Assembly (NCBI GenBank): GCA_964550025.1
Contig: CAZJYI010000124.1
Coordinates: 1 to 34,952 of the forward strand
Reading direction: 5' to 3'
From: CAZJYI01 sp964550025
GTDB lineage: Bacteria; Verrucomicrobiota; Kiritimatiellia; UBA8416; CAYOBW01
DNA length: 34,952 nt
A program made the position numbers and the translations under genes. How positions within the stretch are numbered: position 1 is the stretch's first letter; every line of letters begins with the position of its first letter. Below are positions 1 through 8,720 of the stretch, in pieces. The notes below the pieces were generated by a model. That model was given only the letters and a program-made list of their open reading frames with translations, was not told the origin of the DNA and did no database searches.

Positions 1-27
1 TACTCGGTCAAGACAGCCGACGCAGTC

Positions 28-300
28 TCCACCTCCAACCCGCTCCGCGGAGGATTGGCGCGCCAGAGAGTGCGAGTATGAACTGCGAAGGGAAGAAGAG
101 CTTCGCCCTCTCCCGCGAATCGTACTCGCACTCGTCCCACTTGCGAATCCGGCGGAGCCGCTGGCTGATACCCAGTCATTGCAGCCAACTCGGTCCCCAC
201 CTCCAACCCGCTCCGCGGAGGATCGGCGCGTTAGAGAGTGCGAGTATGAACGGCGAAGGGAGAGGACCTCCCAGTCCCCCGCCAATCGTACTCGCACTCG
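28..300. repeat. Two tandem copies of a palindromic intergenic repeat, period about 168 bp
   Basis: The first 379 bases hold no convincing gene. A block beginning ACCTCCAACCCGCTCCGCGG occurs at 31 and again at 199. Each copy contains an inverted pair: GAGTGCGAGTA at 68-78 with its complement at 123-133, and the same pair at 236-246 and 289-299. Between the arms each copy has diverged but keeps smaller self-complementary stretches. The arms are identical while the centres differ, which suggests selection on, or gene conversion of, the stem. The block lies downstream of the minus-strand lipoprotein gene and could end its transcript; that role is inference. Short ORFs through it are composition artefacts. 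Confidence 0.8.
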
Positions 301-379
301 CTGGCAGGCGCGCGGAGGACGTCGGGGTTTGGACTGGTTCTGGTACAGAACCCAGAGAGTAACTGTGAGAAAGTGGCGG

Positions 380-634
380 TCACTGCGCCAACAGCTTCTG
401 CGCTTCCTCCTCGCTGATTCGGCGCAGGCGTTTGCGGCGGCACCGGGGGCACCGCGTGTCCGCGAGATCTGCGTCCGACCTGGTCAGGTGTCCGCAGAAT
501 TCGCATCGCCAGGGAGCCCCGTTAGCCTTGTCGGCCGCCTTCGGACTCACCCGCGGCGCCATACACCCCGCCGCCAGTCCGAGGATGCCCGTCGCGCAAA
601 GGCACAACTTGCGAAACGCTTCACGTCTTGTCAT
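380..634 (-). CDS. Small lipoprotein with a zinc-ribbon-like Cys cluster (hypothetical)
   Basis: An 84-residue product. I chose ATG at 634 because GAGGAG lies seven bases upstream and a signal sequence starts there; the frame stays open to 706, but that part runs through a tandem repeat. The N-terminus begins MTRREAFRKL, has a hydrophobic stretch and ends in LAAGC, a good lipobox, so Cys24 is probably lipidated; the paired Arg resembles a Tat n-region. The mature part has CEFCGH and, after a spacer, CPRC, the two knuckles of a small zinc ribbon. The C-terminus is Arg/Lys/Glu-rich. It follows the Sm-like gene by about 75 bases in the same direction, so it may be the last gene of that transcript. 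No function is recognised. Confidence 0.6.
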   Translation of the reverse strand: MTRREAFRKLCLCATGILGLAAGCMAPRVSPKAADKANGAPWRCEFCGHLTRSDADLADTRCPRCRRKRLRRISEEEAQKLLAQ

Positions 635-665
635 TGTCCGGCTCCTCTCTCCCAGCGCGGTTCCC

Positions 666-696
666 AACCGATCTCTGATAACCGATAACTGATTAC
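666..696. repeat. Heptamer array, (AACYGAT)-type, about four units
   Basis: Reading on the plus strand from 666 the sequence parses as AACCGAT, CTCTGAT, AACCGAT, AACTGAT and then TAC, an exact 7-bp period with degenerate units. It sits about 32 bases upstream of the lipoprotein start codon at 634. The same sequence family appears at 31938-32025. Confidence 0.65.
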
Positions 697-709
697 TTCC
701 CCCCATCCC

Positions 710-982
710 CTACACCGTTACATCGTCCAACGCCGAGATGGAGACGATCTGCTCCAGCCTGACCACCACGCGTTTCCTGTTTCGCTTGTGGCCCGTCTCC
801 TTGGCCTGGAACACGTAAAAGTCCCGCGTGCTGTTGCTGGTGCGCAGGTCGTGCACGTCCGCGTCGGTGAGTGTCACGTAGCGGTCATCCTGCCCGGCCA
901 GCGTACCGATCATGACGTACTCGCTCACCATGTCCAGCACGACGACCTTTCCCTTCATCTCGCCTAAGGCGTCAGACATCAT
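710..982 (-). CDS. Small Sm-like-fold conserved protein (hypothetical)
   Basis: A 90-residue protein with no signal peptide. Alternating beta-strand patterns (KGKVVVLDMVSEYVMIGTL, then DDRYVTLTDADVHDL, then RVVVRLEQIVSISAL) resemble the five-stranded barrel of LSm/Hfq-like proteins: a strand, a turn with G-x-L, an acidic DADVHD loop, and a late strand ending in V-S-I-S. This fold call is by pattern only. Its ATG at 982 overlaps the TGA of the upstream FAD oxidoreductase gene as ATGA, so translation is probably coupled; a second ATG follows immediately. Similar short proteins occur in planctomycete-type genomes as conserved hypotheticals, from memory. RNA binding is possible but unproven. Confidence 0.65.
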   Translation of the reverse strand: MMSDALGEMKGKVVVLDMVSEYVMIGTLAGQDDRYVTLTDADVHDLRTSNSTRDFYVFQAKETGHKRNRKRVVVRLEQIVSISALDDVTV

Positions 983-3264
983 TTCTCCGGTGCATAGAGT
1001 TCCACTTCCCAGATTCGCGCGATGCCGCCCTGCGTTCGCGTCACCACGAGCCGCGCGGCCTGCGTACGCACAGTTTCGAAGCGCCTGTGCCAGTCGACGC
1101 GCGTATTCCCGCTTGTCTTCGTCTCCGGGATGTCAGCCCACTTCCCGTCCCGCTCGACCTGCAGCACAAAGTCCTCCAGAGGCGCGACGAGTTTTCCACC
1201 CTGGCCGTAGCCCGAGACGACTCGCACGGCGGCGAGCTCCCGCACCCCGTCCCAGCGGAACGTGACCGTATTCGGTGAGGACTCATCGCTGAGCCAGCGC
1301 GCCTCGTTGTCGCGCACGTCGGCGGCGCCATCGGTCAGGTGTGACGGGGGATACCTGTTGGCGTCGTAGTTCCCCGAAACGGAGACGGTGGACTTCGGCG
1401 CCAGGTTCGCCCCCATGTCGCCGACCCACTTCGGCCGTTCGAGGCCGGGCGGTTGCGGCCCCCGGCCCACACCCTCGCGCATGAGCTCTTTGAGTGCGCC
1501 GAGGTGCTCGTCGTACACCCCGCGCGGGTCTGTCGCGTGCTGCTTGCACAGCGACGCGGCCATGCCGACGACCTCGCCCATCATGCCCGTCGTGCGCATT
1601 ACACGGACCGTGCCCAGCGCTTCGTGCGTCACGCTGATATTGCGTCCCGCCATGAAGAGATTGGACACGTTGCGAGAGTAGAGACAGCGGTAGGGGATCC
1701 AGTAGGGCATCTTGTAGCCCGTGAAAAGCGCTCTCGAAATGAACGCGTCGCCTTCGAAGCCCTTGTCGTAGTGCTTGTCCGGCACGTGCACGTCGATCTT
1801 CCAGCTCGTCGGCACGCAGCCGTCGGGGTAGGGGCGGGGGGTCAGCAGATCCTCTTTCGACAACACAATGTCGCCCAGCAGGCGGCGCGATTCGCGCGGT
1901 CCGGAGATGTGGGCGGACCAGTTCAGTTTATGATTCGGATAGACTTTGTCCACGTTCTTGAGGGTGTCCCACGCGCCGTACATGGCCCGGAAGTTCCAGT
2001 CGCGGATGTACTCGCCCTCGAGGAACGGGTCACGGTCGAAGCCGCTTTCCCAGTACCACCCGCCGAGTCTCTTGATGCCGCCCGCTCCCTTGCGCCCGGG
2101 GAAGGGCTTGTCGCTCAGAGCGAGTGCCCAGGGGCACCGCGGGAACGTCACGGGTGCCCCGGTGTCCTTCACGTTCCACAAATTGCACCGCCCCATGTGG
2201 CCCTTGCGGGTCATCTCGAAGTCCGCTCCCGCCAGCGCGCCGACCACGCCGTGTCCCGTGCAGTCAGCGGCCCAGCGGCAGACGAAGCGCAGCCGCCTGC
2301 CGCCGCGGATGTCCTGGGCGATGACGGCGACAATGCGCCCGTCGCGCATCTCCACTGCGTTGCCGCGCCAGCCGAGATACAGGGAGGCGTTCTCTTCGGC
2401 CCGGACCAGTGCGATTTTGCGTTCGTCTTCGTACAGGTCCGCCGTGTTGTCCGGACCGTAGTGGGCACGGCGCTTCTGCTCCAACTCGCTGACCACGTCG
2501 CCGACGCGGGGGTAAGGGGCCTTGTTCGAGGCACCACTGAGCCAGACCCTGACCTCGGAACTGTTGTTGCCGCCCAGCACGGGGCGGTCCTGGACCAATG
2601 CCACGCTCAAGCCCAACCGGGCGGCCGAAAGGGTCGCCGCCGTGCCGGCGATGCCCCCGCCCACGACGACCAGGTCAAACTGGCCGGCCTCCTCGGGACG
2701 ATCGGGAACCCCCAGCGTCTTCCGCCGCCACGCCGTCAGTTCCTCCAGGCCGTTCGGCGGCCGAAACTGTGTGTCCGCGCAGAACGCAATGGCCTCGCAC
2801 CGCCCCTCGTAACCGGTCAGGTCGTGGAGAGCAACGGCAACTTCCGTCTTTGGTATCCGTACGGTCCCGCCGTCCTGCCAGTGCCACTCCGCGCCTTCCG
2901 TGCCGAACGTCTCGTCGAGCGGTTTGCCGTCGATCAGCATCTGGAAACGGCCCGGCGCTCCGGGGGCATTCCACGGCGCAACCCAATCCCGCGTGCGCAC
3001 CCAGACGCGGTAGTCGCCGGGCTTCGGAATCGCAACCGTTGTCTTTGCGTCCGCCACGGGATGGCCGAGACCGTGTGCCAGGAGAAAGGGCGACCCCATT
3101 TCGTCCATGAACTGTTGGTCGAGAACCCAGCCGCCGTAGTCCCCGAACTGCTCCGCCTCGACGAGTACGGTCGTTGCTTCCGCCGCACGAGGCATCTGGG
3201 CACACACCATGAGCCCCGCGGCTCCACAAGCTACTGCCGCTCTGAGAGGTCGTTGTTCTTTCAT
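979..3264 (-). CDS. Secreted FAD-dependent oxidoreductase with N-terminal sugar-binding-like and C-terminal discoidin-like domains
   Basis: A 761-residue product. The start is ATG at 3264, where a signal peptide begins (MKEQRPLRAAVACGAAGLMVC); the longer frame lacks one. Residues about 30-165 form a beta-rich module (VLVEAEQFGDYGGW, GDYRVWVRTRDW) like carbohydrate-binding modules. The FAD_oxidored (PF12831) core starts near residue 195 with the dinucleotide motif GGGIAG at 202-207, followed by LGGNNSSEVR, which is typical of this family. From about residue 625 a discoidin (F5/8 type C)-like domain follows (DGAADVRDNEARWLSD, RIWEVELYAPEK). The substrate is unknown; extracellular or periplasmic oxidation of a sugar or related alcohol is inferred from the attached modules and polysaccharide-active neighbours. 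The stop overlaps the next gene as ATGA. Confidence 0.88.
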   Translation of the reverse strand: MKEQRPLRAAVACGAAGLMVCAQMPRAAEATTVLVEAEQFGDYGGWVLDQQFMDEMGSPFLLAHGLGHPVADAKTTVAIPKPGDYRVWVRTRDWVAPWNAPGAPGRFQMLIDGKPLDETFGTEGAEWHWQDGGTVRIPKTEVAVALHDLTGYEGRCEAIAFCADTQFRPPNGLEELTAWRRKTLGVPDRPEEAGQFDLVVVGGGIAGTAATLSAARLGLSVALVQDRPVLGGNNSSEVRVWLSGASNKAPYPRVGDVVSELEQKRRAHYGPDNTADLYEDERKIALVRAEENASLYLGWRGNAVEMRDGRIVAVIAQDIRGGRRLRFVCRWAADCTGHGVVGALAGADFEMTRKGHMGRCNLWNVKDTGAPVTFPRCPWALALSDKPFPGRKGAGGIKRLGGWYWESGFDRDPFLEGEYIRDWNFRAMYGAWDTLKNVDKVYPNHKLNWSAHISGPRESRRLLGDIVLSKEDLLTPRPYPDGCVPTSWKIDVHVPDKHYDKGFEGDAFISRALFTGYKMPYWIPYRCLYSRNVSNLFMAGRNISVTHEALGTVRVMRTTGMMGEVVGMAASLCKQHATDPRGVYDEHLGALKELMREGVGRGPQPPGLERPKWVGDMGANLAPKSTVSVSGNYDANRYPPSHLTDGAADVRDNEARWLSDESSPNTVTFRWDGVRELAAVRVVSGYGQGGKLVAPLEDFVLQVERDGKWADIPETKTSGNTRVDWHRRFETVRTQAARLVVTRTQGGIARIWEVELYAPEK

Positions 3265-3271
3265 GCAACTG

Positions 3272-3301
3272 AGCTTACCCTGCGCGGAGAGGGCAGTGCA
3301 A
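3272..3301 (-). promoter_or_regulatory. Possible promoter for the FAD oxidoreductase gene
   Basis: On the minus strand TTGCAC (3301-3296) is followed 18 bases later by TAAGCT (3277-3272). The -35 box equals that proposed before the GH2 gene. The -10 match is poor and initiation would leave almost no leader before ATG 3264, so this is weak. Confidence 0.25.
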
Positions 3302-3349
3302 TCCCATTTGCCGCACTGCCGTGCGGCAGGGGACGCACTCAAACGACGC

Positions 3350-3374
3350 GGGCGCCGGTTGCGAACCGGCGCCC
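3350..3374 (-). terminator. Strong hairpin after the Gly/Arg/Pro-rich gene
   Basis: A perfect 11-bp stem, GGGCGCCGGTT and its complement, with a 3-base GCG loop lies between the stop of the 3421-4569 gene and the start of the FAD oxidoreductase gene. A second stem, CCGCGG with its copy, lies nearby at about 3384-3402. There is no clear T-run, so it may terminate weakly or stabilise the 3-prime end of the mRNA. Confidence 0.55.
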
Positions 3375-3420
3375 GTATCAGGTTGCCGCGGCGTCTTGCC
3401 GCGGGATTACGTTCGTGCGA

Positions 3421-4569
3421 CTAGAACATCCGCGGACCTCCGAAGCCGCCTCCCATCGCCGCCCGGCGGCGCATCATCATCTGCCGCATCATCATTCCGC
3501 GCTGCATGCCGGGTCCCATCTGCGGCCCGGGGCCGAAGCTGGGTTTGCCCTGCCCGGGAGCGGGCCCCTTCTTGCATCCGCAGTCCGGCCCCTGGCCTTT
3601 CTGCGGTCCGCGCGGCCCCTGGCCGCCCCGTCCGCGCCTGAACTGCATTGGCCCACGGCCCTGCATCATGGGGCCGCCCTGGGGACCGCGTTCGCGCCCA
3701 AATGCCATGGGACCGCGTCCGCCGGTCATCGGACCGCGCTGAGGACCACTCCCACGGCCAAATGCCATGGGACCGCGTCCGCCGGCCATCGGTCCGCGCT
3801 GAGGACCATGTCCGCGGCCGAGCTCCCTGGGGCCACGTCCCTGCCCCCTGGTGCCCCGTTGTGGACCGCGTCCACCGGCCATCGGCCCGCGCTGAGGACC
3901 GCGTCCACGGCCGAAATCCATGGGGCTACGCTCGCCCCCCATCGGTCCGCGCTGGGGACCACGACCGCGTCCGAAGGACGGACGGCCCTGCTGCGGGCCA
4001 CGCCCGCGACCGCCCGACATGGGGCCGCGCTGAGGCCCGCGTTCACGTCCGAATGCCTTCGGCCCGTGTCCCCGGCCCATCGGCCCGTGCTTAGGGCCGC
4101 TCTCGCGACCGAACGACTTCGGACCGCGTTCGGGGGATGGTTTGCCGCGCTCGGGACCGCGTTCCGATCCGCCCGGCGGTCCGGGTCTGCGACCGAACGC
4201 CATGGGGCCACGTCCTCCCATCATGGGGCCACGTCCCCCCATCATGGGGCCGCGACCGTGGGGCATCGGCCCGCGTTCGGGGCCGCGGCCGATGGCCGCC
4301 CCCCGCGGACCGCGTCCTTCCGGCCCGGGCTTCTCGCCGCCTTTGCCGCAGCCCGGACAGTCGCACTCGGACTTTTCGGGCTTCTCGGCTCTGGCGGGCG
4401 TTTCGGGGCGTTTCGGTCGCTCGGAGCGGACCGCTTCGCGTCCGCGCCCCTCGCCTTTTCCAGATCCGCCACGCCGCCCATGCCCTCTGCCCTGCGCCAT
4501 GAGATTGGCGCCGGCGCCGAGTGCGAGCAGTATGGCGAGTCCCCATACTGTGCCGTTTCGTACTTTCAT
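3421..4569 (-). CDS. Secreted low-complexity Gly/Arg/Pro repeat protein
   Basis: About 382 residues. AAGGAGGT lies upstream of both a GTG (4572) and an ATG (4569); ATG is preferred. Residues 1-26 are a signal peptide (VWGLAILLALGAGANLMAQ). The mature protein is almost wholly low complexity: about ten imperfect units of roughly 18 residues built on GRGPMAFGRG and GPQRGPM, highly basic and rich in Gly, Pro, Arg and Met. Two cysteine patches interrupt it, CDCPGCGKGG before the repeats and DCGCKKG after them. The C-terminus is Met/Arg-rich (MMMRQMMMRRR). The family is not recognised. Metal binding by the Cys/Met patches, or polyanion binding by the Arg repeats, are guesses. The repeats are conserved at protein level, with synonymous drift, supporting real coding. 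Confidence 0.75.
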   Translation of the reverse strand: MKVRNGTVWGLAILLALGAGANLMAQGRGHGRRGGSGKGEGRGREAVRSERPKRPETPARAEKPEKSECDCPGCGKGGEKPGPEGRGPRGAAIGRGPERGPMPHGRGPMMGGRGPMMGGRGPMAFGRRPGPPGGSERGPERGKPSPERGPKSFGRESGPKHGPMGRGHGPKAFGRERGPQRGPMSGGRGRGPQQGRPSFGRGRGPQRGPMGGERSPMDFGRGRGPQRGPMAGGRGPQRGTRGQGRGPRELGRGHGPQRGPMAGGRGPMAFGRGSGPQRGPMTGGRGPMAFGRERGPQGGPMMQGRGPMQFRRGRGGQGPRGPQKGQGPDCGCKKGPAPGQGKPSFGPGPQMGPGMQRGMMMRQMMMRRRAAMGGGFGGPRMF

Positions 4570-4829
4570 CACGTGAGACCTCCTTCTGTAATTGGGTGGT
4601 GTGCTGACTGTTGATGCCGTTGGAAACAGGCCTCCACCCTCTTCTTCCTGTTCCCCGCACCCCCGTGCTGCACCCTACCAAACGTGCGGGGATGCCGGTT
4701 TATTGCCGGGAACTTTCATTCACATGAAAAGATGCAGAAACAGGCAGAAACTAAGCTGTTAATCCTGTTGGAAGCTGCTATTATGCCCCTTCACACACAA
4801 ATGGATCTGTCTATTCGAAGAGGTGATGG
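4570..4829. other. Divergent intergenic region, AT-richer than its surroundings
   Basis: This 260-base gap separates two divergent genes. Bases 4695-4820 are clearly richer in A and T than the rest of the window, as expected for promoters. TATTAT at 4779-4784 could be a -10 element for the metalloprotease gene, but no convincing -35 box lies 16-18 bases upstream. AGAGG at 4819-4823 serves as ribosome binding site for ATG 4830. No small gene or RNA is evident. Confidence 0.4.
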
Positions 4830-7800
4830 ATGAAAGAGAATCTGCAGTCCTTTTCACTCGTGCTGACGCGCACTCTGGTTGTTGTCGGCGTTCTGTGCAG
4901 TGGTGCGGCCGTGCGAGGAGGCGACGCGTGTGGCGACGCGTGTGGCGACCACGCAGCCACCGCGGCCAAAACGGTGGCCTTGCGACCATTGGGCGAGTTC
5001 CGGGGGATCATCGCCGAAAGTCGCAGGGGCACTCCCGTGGCGCTTCCCACGGGGGAGGCGCGGACGGTCAACGGCAGCGTGTATTTGCGGCAGGATTCGC
5101 ACGGTTGCGTGACCGTCGGAGGGGCCCTCGACGGGCAGGGGAACGGGTCGTTCTTCCTGACCCAGGACGGTGACAAGGTCTTTGGGGCGGCCTATTGGAC
5201 CGACCGTCCTGTCGCGTACCGCTACACGTCGCGAGACGACGGAACTCTGGTTGCCGAAGAAGTGTCGGTGCACGAGATCCTGTGCATCGGTCTCCCCAGA
5301 CACGGTGGCAACGCGGAAGCGAGGCCTCCCCCCGCACCCGATGCACCCATTGCGGCCGTTCCCAGCCTGCAGAGTCGGCCGCAGGCAACAGCCGTCGTCT
5401 ATCTCGACATGGATGGCCAGACGGTTTCCGACCCCTATTGGAACAATGGCCGCACCATCAATGCGCCCGATCCCAACCTCAGTGCCGCCGAGGTCCGGGC
5501 GATCTGGGAACGCGTGACCGAGGACTTCCTGCCGTTCCATCTCAATGTCACGACGGACGAGGCCGTCTATCTCAGCGCCCCCCAGAACCGGAGGATCCGC
5601 TGTATCATCACTACCGACGGTTCCTGGTATGGCAATGCCGGCGGCGTGGCGCTTCTCAACTCGTTCACCTGGACCGGCGATACGCCCTGCTGGGTGTTCA
5701 TGGCGGACGAGAAGCCCGCCGCGGAGGCTGCGACTCACGAGGTGGGCCATACCTTCGGCTTGAGGCATGACGGGGACGCGACTCAGGAGTACTACCCCGG
5801 CCACGGCAACGGCGAGACGGGCTGGGCGCCTATCATGGGTGTCGGCTACTACCAGAACCTCGTACAATGGAGCAAAGGCGAATATCAGGGCGCCAACAAT
5901 CAGGAAAACGACCTGGCGACCATTGCCGGGTTCAACCACGGTTTCGGCTATCGCGACGATGACTACGGGAACGACTGGCCTTCGGCAGCCGTCCTGCCCA
6001 GCGGCCCCTTCAGCGTGAGCGGTGTTATCGAGAGGGGGAACGATGTAGACGCCTTTCTATTCTCCGTCTCAAGCGGCGATGTGACGGTGACGATCGAACC
6101 CGCGCCCAGGGCTCCGAATCTGGACATTCTCGCGGAGATCCGCGACCACTCCGGAGCGCTCATTGCCAGTTCCAATCCCGCGGACGCGCTTGCCGCGTCA
6201 TTCTCGGAGACGATCCCGTACGGAACCTACGTGCTGCTCATCAGCGGCACCGGAAAAGGGAACCCGCTGGGTACGGGTTACACGGACTACGGGTCGCTCG
6301 GGGAATACACGGTCAGCGGGACGATCGTCGGCGGTGCGGTCGAGCAGACCTTCCCGATCGACGAAAACCCCGCCATGGGGCAGCTCATCGGCCGCGTGGA
6401 CACAGATGGCCCTCCCGGTGGTTTGCGAGCATTCTCTATCAGGAACGGGGTGTTCTCCGACGCGTTTTCCATCGACAATGCCGGCGATCTCAGTGTGGCC
6501 GATCCGAGCGTGTTTGACTACGAAGCACGCACAAATATCGATATTGTAGTCTACGTGAACAACATCTCGGCGCCGGCCCTTTCGCGGGACTACTTCGTAC
6601 GCGCCGCCATCCAGGACGTCGACGAGGTCCCGGTGTTCACGGGCACGCCCTATGCGTGGTACGTGCGGGAGACCGCGGCGTCCGGTTCGGTCGTCGGCGC
6701 CGTGCACGCCGTCGATCCCGAGCAGGGCGCGGTGTCCTATGCCATCGTCGGTGGGAATCAGGACGGGTTCTTCTCCATTGATGCGGGTACCGGTGACGTG
6801 CGAAGCATGGGCATGCCGGGAATGACGGCTGTTCAGGATACACCGATCGTATTGCAGGTCAGCGCGGTCGACGGAGGTGGTCCGTCCAATATGGTCAACA
6901 CCGCCGTTACCATCGAGATCGTAGCCAGCGTGCTCGACACACCGTCGGCGTTGACCTACTACATCGCGAGCAATCGCGCCCCCCGCGGCGCCTGGACTGA
7001 GAAGCACTTCGATGACTCCGCCTGGACGAAGGGAGTCGGCGGCATCGGCTACGACATGGGCTCGACCTACGATCCGTACGTCGTTACGGACGTTGAGGCC
7101 TCCATGCGCAACCAGGCTTCGACGCTGTATGCGCGGCTTCCCTTCGCAATAGTCGACGTTCCGAACGTAAGGACAGCCTACCTCGGTATCCGCTATGACG
7201 ACGGTTTTGTTGCCTACCTCAACGGACGGGAGATCGCTCGGCGCAACACGCCCGTAGACGACCGTTGGGACGCTGTCGCCACAACCAACCGCCCAAGTGC
7301 GGAGGCCACAGCGCCCGAGTACGTTGCCATTCCATCGCCCGACTATCTGGCCGACGGCATCAACATTCTGGCTATCCACGGGCTGAACGATGGCGCGTCC
7401 GGCGCCGACTTCCTGATCGAGCCTGTTGTGATGGTGACATTGCAGGACCAGCCGACCGTACGGCCGCCCAGCATCGTTTCGCAGCGGACCACGAATGCGA
7501 CCGCACACACTGTGGATTACCACGCGATGGTGACGGCGGGCGGCGAGCTGCCGGACCTGACCCTGTACTGGGGCACTCGAGATGCGGGCGTGGACACCAA
7601 CGCCTGGCAGAACTCCGCGGGCATCGGCACGCAGGCGGGTGATGTTCTCAACACGATTACCGGGCTCATGCAGGTAGCGCGCTACTACGCGCGCATTCAC
7701 GCCGCCAACAGCGCGGGTATGGTCTGGGCGGCGGACAGCGTGGTATTCACCACGGAGTACGAGAGAACCGAGTACGTTCTCCCGGGGGCTGTCGCGGACT

Positions 7801-8711
7801 ACTGGATCCCCCAGGGGAGCGGAAGCGATGCGACCTGGATGCTTCCCGAGTTCACCGCCACGCAGACATGGTCGCGAGGTCACAACGGGATCGGCTACGA
7901 GCGCGACACGGGGTACGAGGAATACGTCTTCACGGACGTGAGCTCCGGGATGTACGGCGCGAACGCTACCGTCTACGTGCGTATTCCCTTTCACATCGGC
8001 GAGGTCCAGGACATCAAGTCCATGGCGCTTGAGATGCAATACGATGACGCGTTCGTGGCGTATCTGAACGGCGAGGAGATCGCTCGTGGCGGCGCGGTGG
8101 ACGATTACCTGGTCTGGAATACCGCCGCCCGAGCCGACCGGCCCGATCTCCAGGCCGTCGTCTTCGAGTCCCACGACGTGACGCCGTTTGCCGACAACCT
8201 GGTCGTCGGGAACAATGTCCTCGCAATCCACGGCATGAACCGCCTGACCGCGGACAGCGACATGTTGATCAGTGCCCGCCTGACGAGTGCACTGCACTTC
8301 CGCGCGCCAACCTACGAGCAGTGGTTGATCGCCGAAACCACGTTGCCTGAAGCCTTCTCCGGTCCCTACGACGATCCCGACGGCGACCGCTGGTTCAACC
8401 TGCTCGAATACGCCTTCGGCGGCAACCCCACTACACCGGACCATGCGAGAGTCGCTCCGAGCCTGTGGGGCGACGTGGGGTACGTCGATCTCAAGTACCG
8501 GCGCCGCGTGAACTATATGGAGGCCGGGATTGACTACGGGATCTGGACTACGCCCGGTGTCATGCCGTCCGTCTGGGCGCCGGCGGTCGGACAGCCGATC
8601 GGTTCCGTCCCCGATGCCGACGGCATTACGGAAGTCGTTACGGTCCGCTTCAACAACCTGGACGCCGAGCGATACTATCGGCTCTCCGCGAGCGTGCCCA
8701 CGATGGACTGA
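4830..8711 (+). CDS. Large secreted metzincin-type zinc metalloprotease with PPC, cadherin-like and duplicated beta-sandwich domains
   Basis: A 1293-residue protein with an N-terminal signal sequence (SLVLTRTLVVVGVLCSGAAV). The catalytic domain carries HEVGHTFGLRHD at 303-314, fitting HExxHxxGxxHD: zinc ligands His303, His307 and His313, base Glu304. A Met-turn PIMG follows at Met336. A pre-peptidase C-terminal (PPC) domain follows (about 395-500), then two cadherin-like repeats (about 505-705, IDENPAMGQLIG and DEVPVF). Two similar beta-sandwich modules (about 712-865 and 985-1150) share YDDGFVAYLNGREIAR / YDDAFVAYLNGEEIAR, with a fibronectin-like segment between. The last 130 residues hold DDPDGDRWFNLLEYAFGGNP, a tail common on PVC secreted proteins. 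Role: extracellular protein degradation. The gene stands alone with its own leader. Confidence 0.9.
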   Translation: MKENLQSFSLVLTRTLVVVGVLCSGAAVRGGDACGDACGDHAATAAKTVALRPLGEFRGIIAESRRGTPVALPTGEARTVNGSVYLRQDSHGCVTVGGALDGQGNGSFFLTQDGDKVFGAAYWTDRPVAYRYTSRDDGTLVAEEVSVHEILCIGLPRHGGNAEARPPPAPDAPIAAVPSLQSRPQATAVVYLDMDGQTVSDPYWNNGRTINAPDPNLSAAEVRAIWERVTEDFLPFHLNVTTDEAVYLSAPQNRRIRCIITTDGSWYGNAGGVALLNSFTWTGDTPCWVFMADEKPAAEAATHEVGHTFGLRHDGDATQEYYPGHGNGETGWAPIMGVGYYQNLVQWSKGEYQGANNQENDLATIAGFNHGFGYRDDDYGNDWPSAAVLPSGPFSVSGVIERGNDVDAFLFSVSSGDVTVTIEPAPRAPNLDILAEIRDHSGALIASSNPADALAASFSETIPYGTYVLLISGTGKGNPLGTGYTDYGSLGEYTVSGTIVGGAVEQTFPIDENPAMGQLIGRVDTDGPPGGLRAFSIRNGVFSDAFSIDNAGDLSVADPSVFDYEARTNIDIVVYVNNISAPALSRDYFVRAAIQDVDEVPVFTGTPYAWYVRETAASGSVVGAVHAVDPEQGAVSYAIVGGNQDGFFSIDAGTGDVRSMGMPGMTAVQDTPIVLQVSAVDGGGPSNMVNTAVTIEIVASVLDTPSALTYYIASNRAPRGAWTEKHFDDSAWTKGVGGIGYDMGSTYDPYVVTDVEASMRNQASTLYARLPFAIVDVPNVRTAYLGIRYDDGFVAYLNGREIARRNTPVDDRWDAVATTNRPSAEATAPEYVAIPSPDYLADGINILAIHGLNDGASGADFLIEPVVMVTLQDQPTVRPPSIVSQRTTNATAHTVDYHAMVTAGGELPDLTLYWGTRDAGVDTNAWQNSAGIGTQAGDVLNTITGLMQVARYYARIHAANSAGMVWAADSVVFTTEYERTEYVLPGAVADYWIPQGSGSDATWMLPEFTATQTWSRGHNGIGYERDTGYEEYVFTDVSSGMYGANATVYVRIPFHIGEVQDIKSMALEMQYDDAFVAYLNGEEIARGGAVDDYLVWNTAARADRPDLQAVVFESHDVTPFADNLVVGNNVLAIHGMNRLTADSDMLISARLTSALHFRAPTYEQWLIAETTLPEAFSGPYDDPDGDRWFNLLEYAFGGNPTTPDHARVAPSLWGDVGYVDLKYRRRVNYMEAGIDYGIWTTPGVMPSVWAPAVGQPIGSVPDADGITEVVTVRFNNLDAERYYRLSASVPTMD

Positions 8712-8720
8712 CCGCGGGTA

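Noticed and set aside
1453..4614. A 1053-residue open frame on the plus strand
   Set aside because: It runs antisense to the FAD oxidoreductase and the Gly/Arg/Pro-rich gene, both of which have signal peptides, ribosome binding sites and family motifs. The antisense product shows no recognisable domain; high GC keeps it open.
6198..8444. A 748-residue minus-strand frame
   Set aside because: Antisense shadow of the metalloprotease gene, with no start context and no protein pattern.
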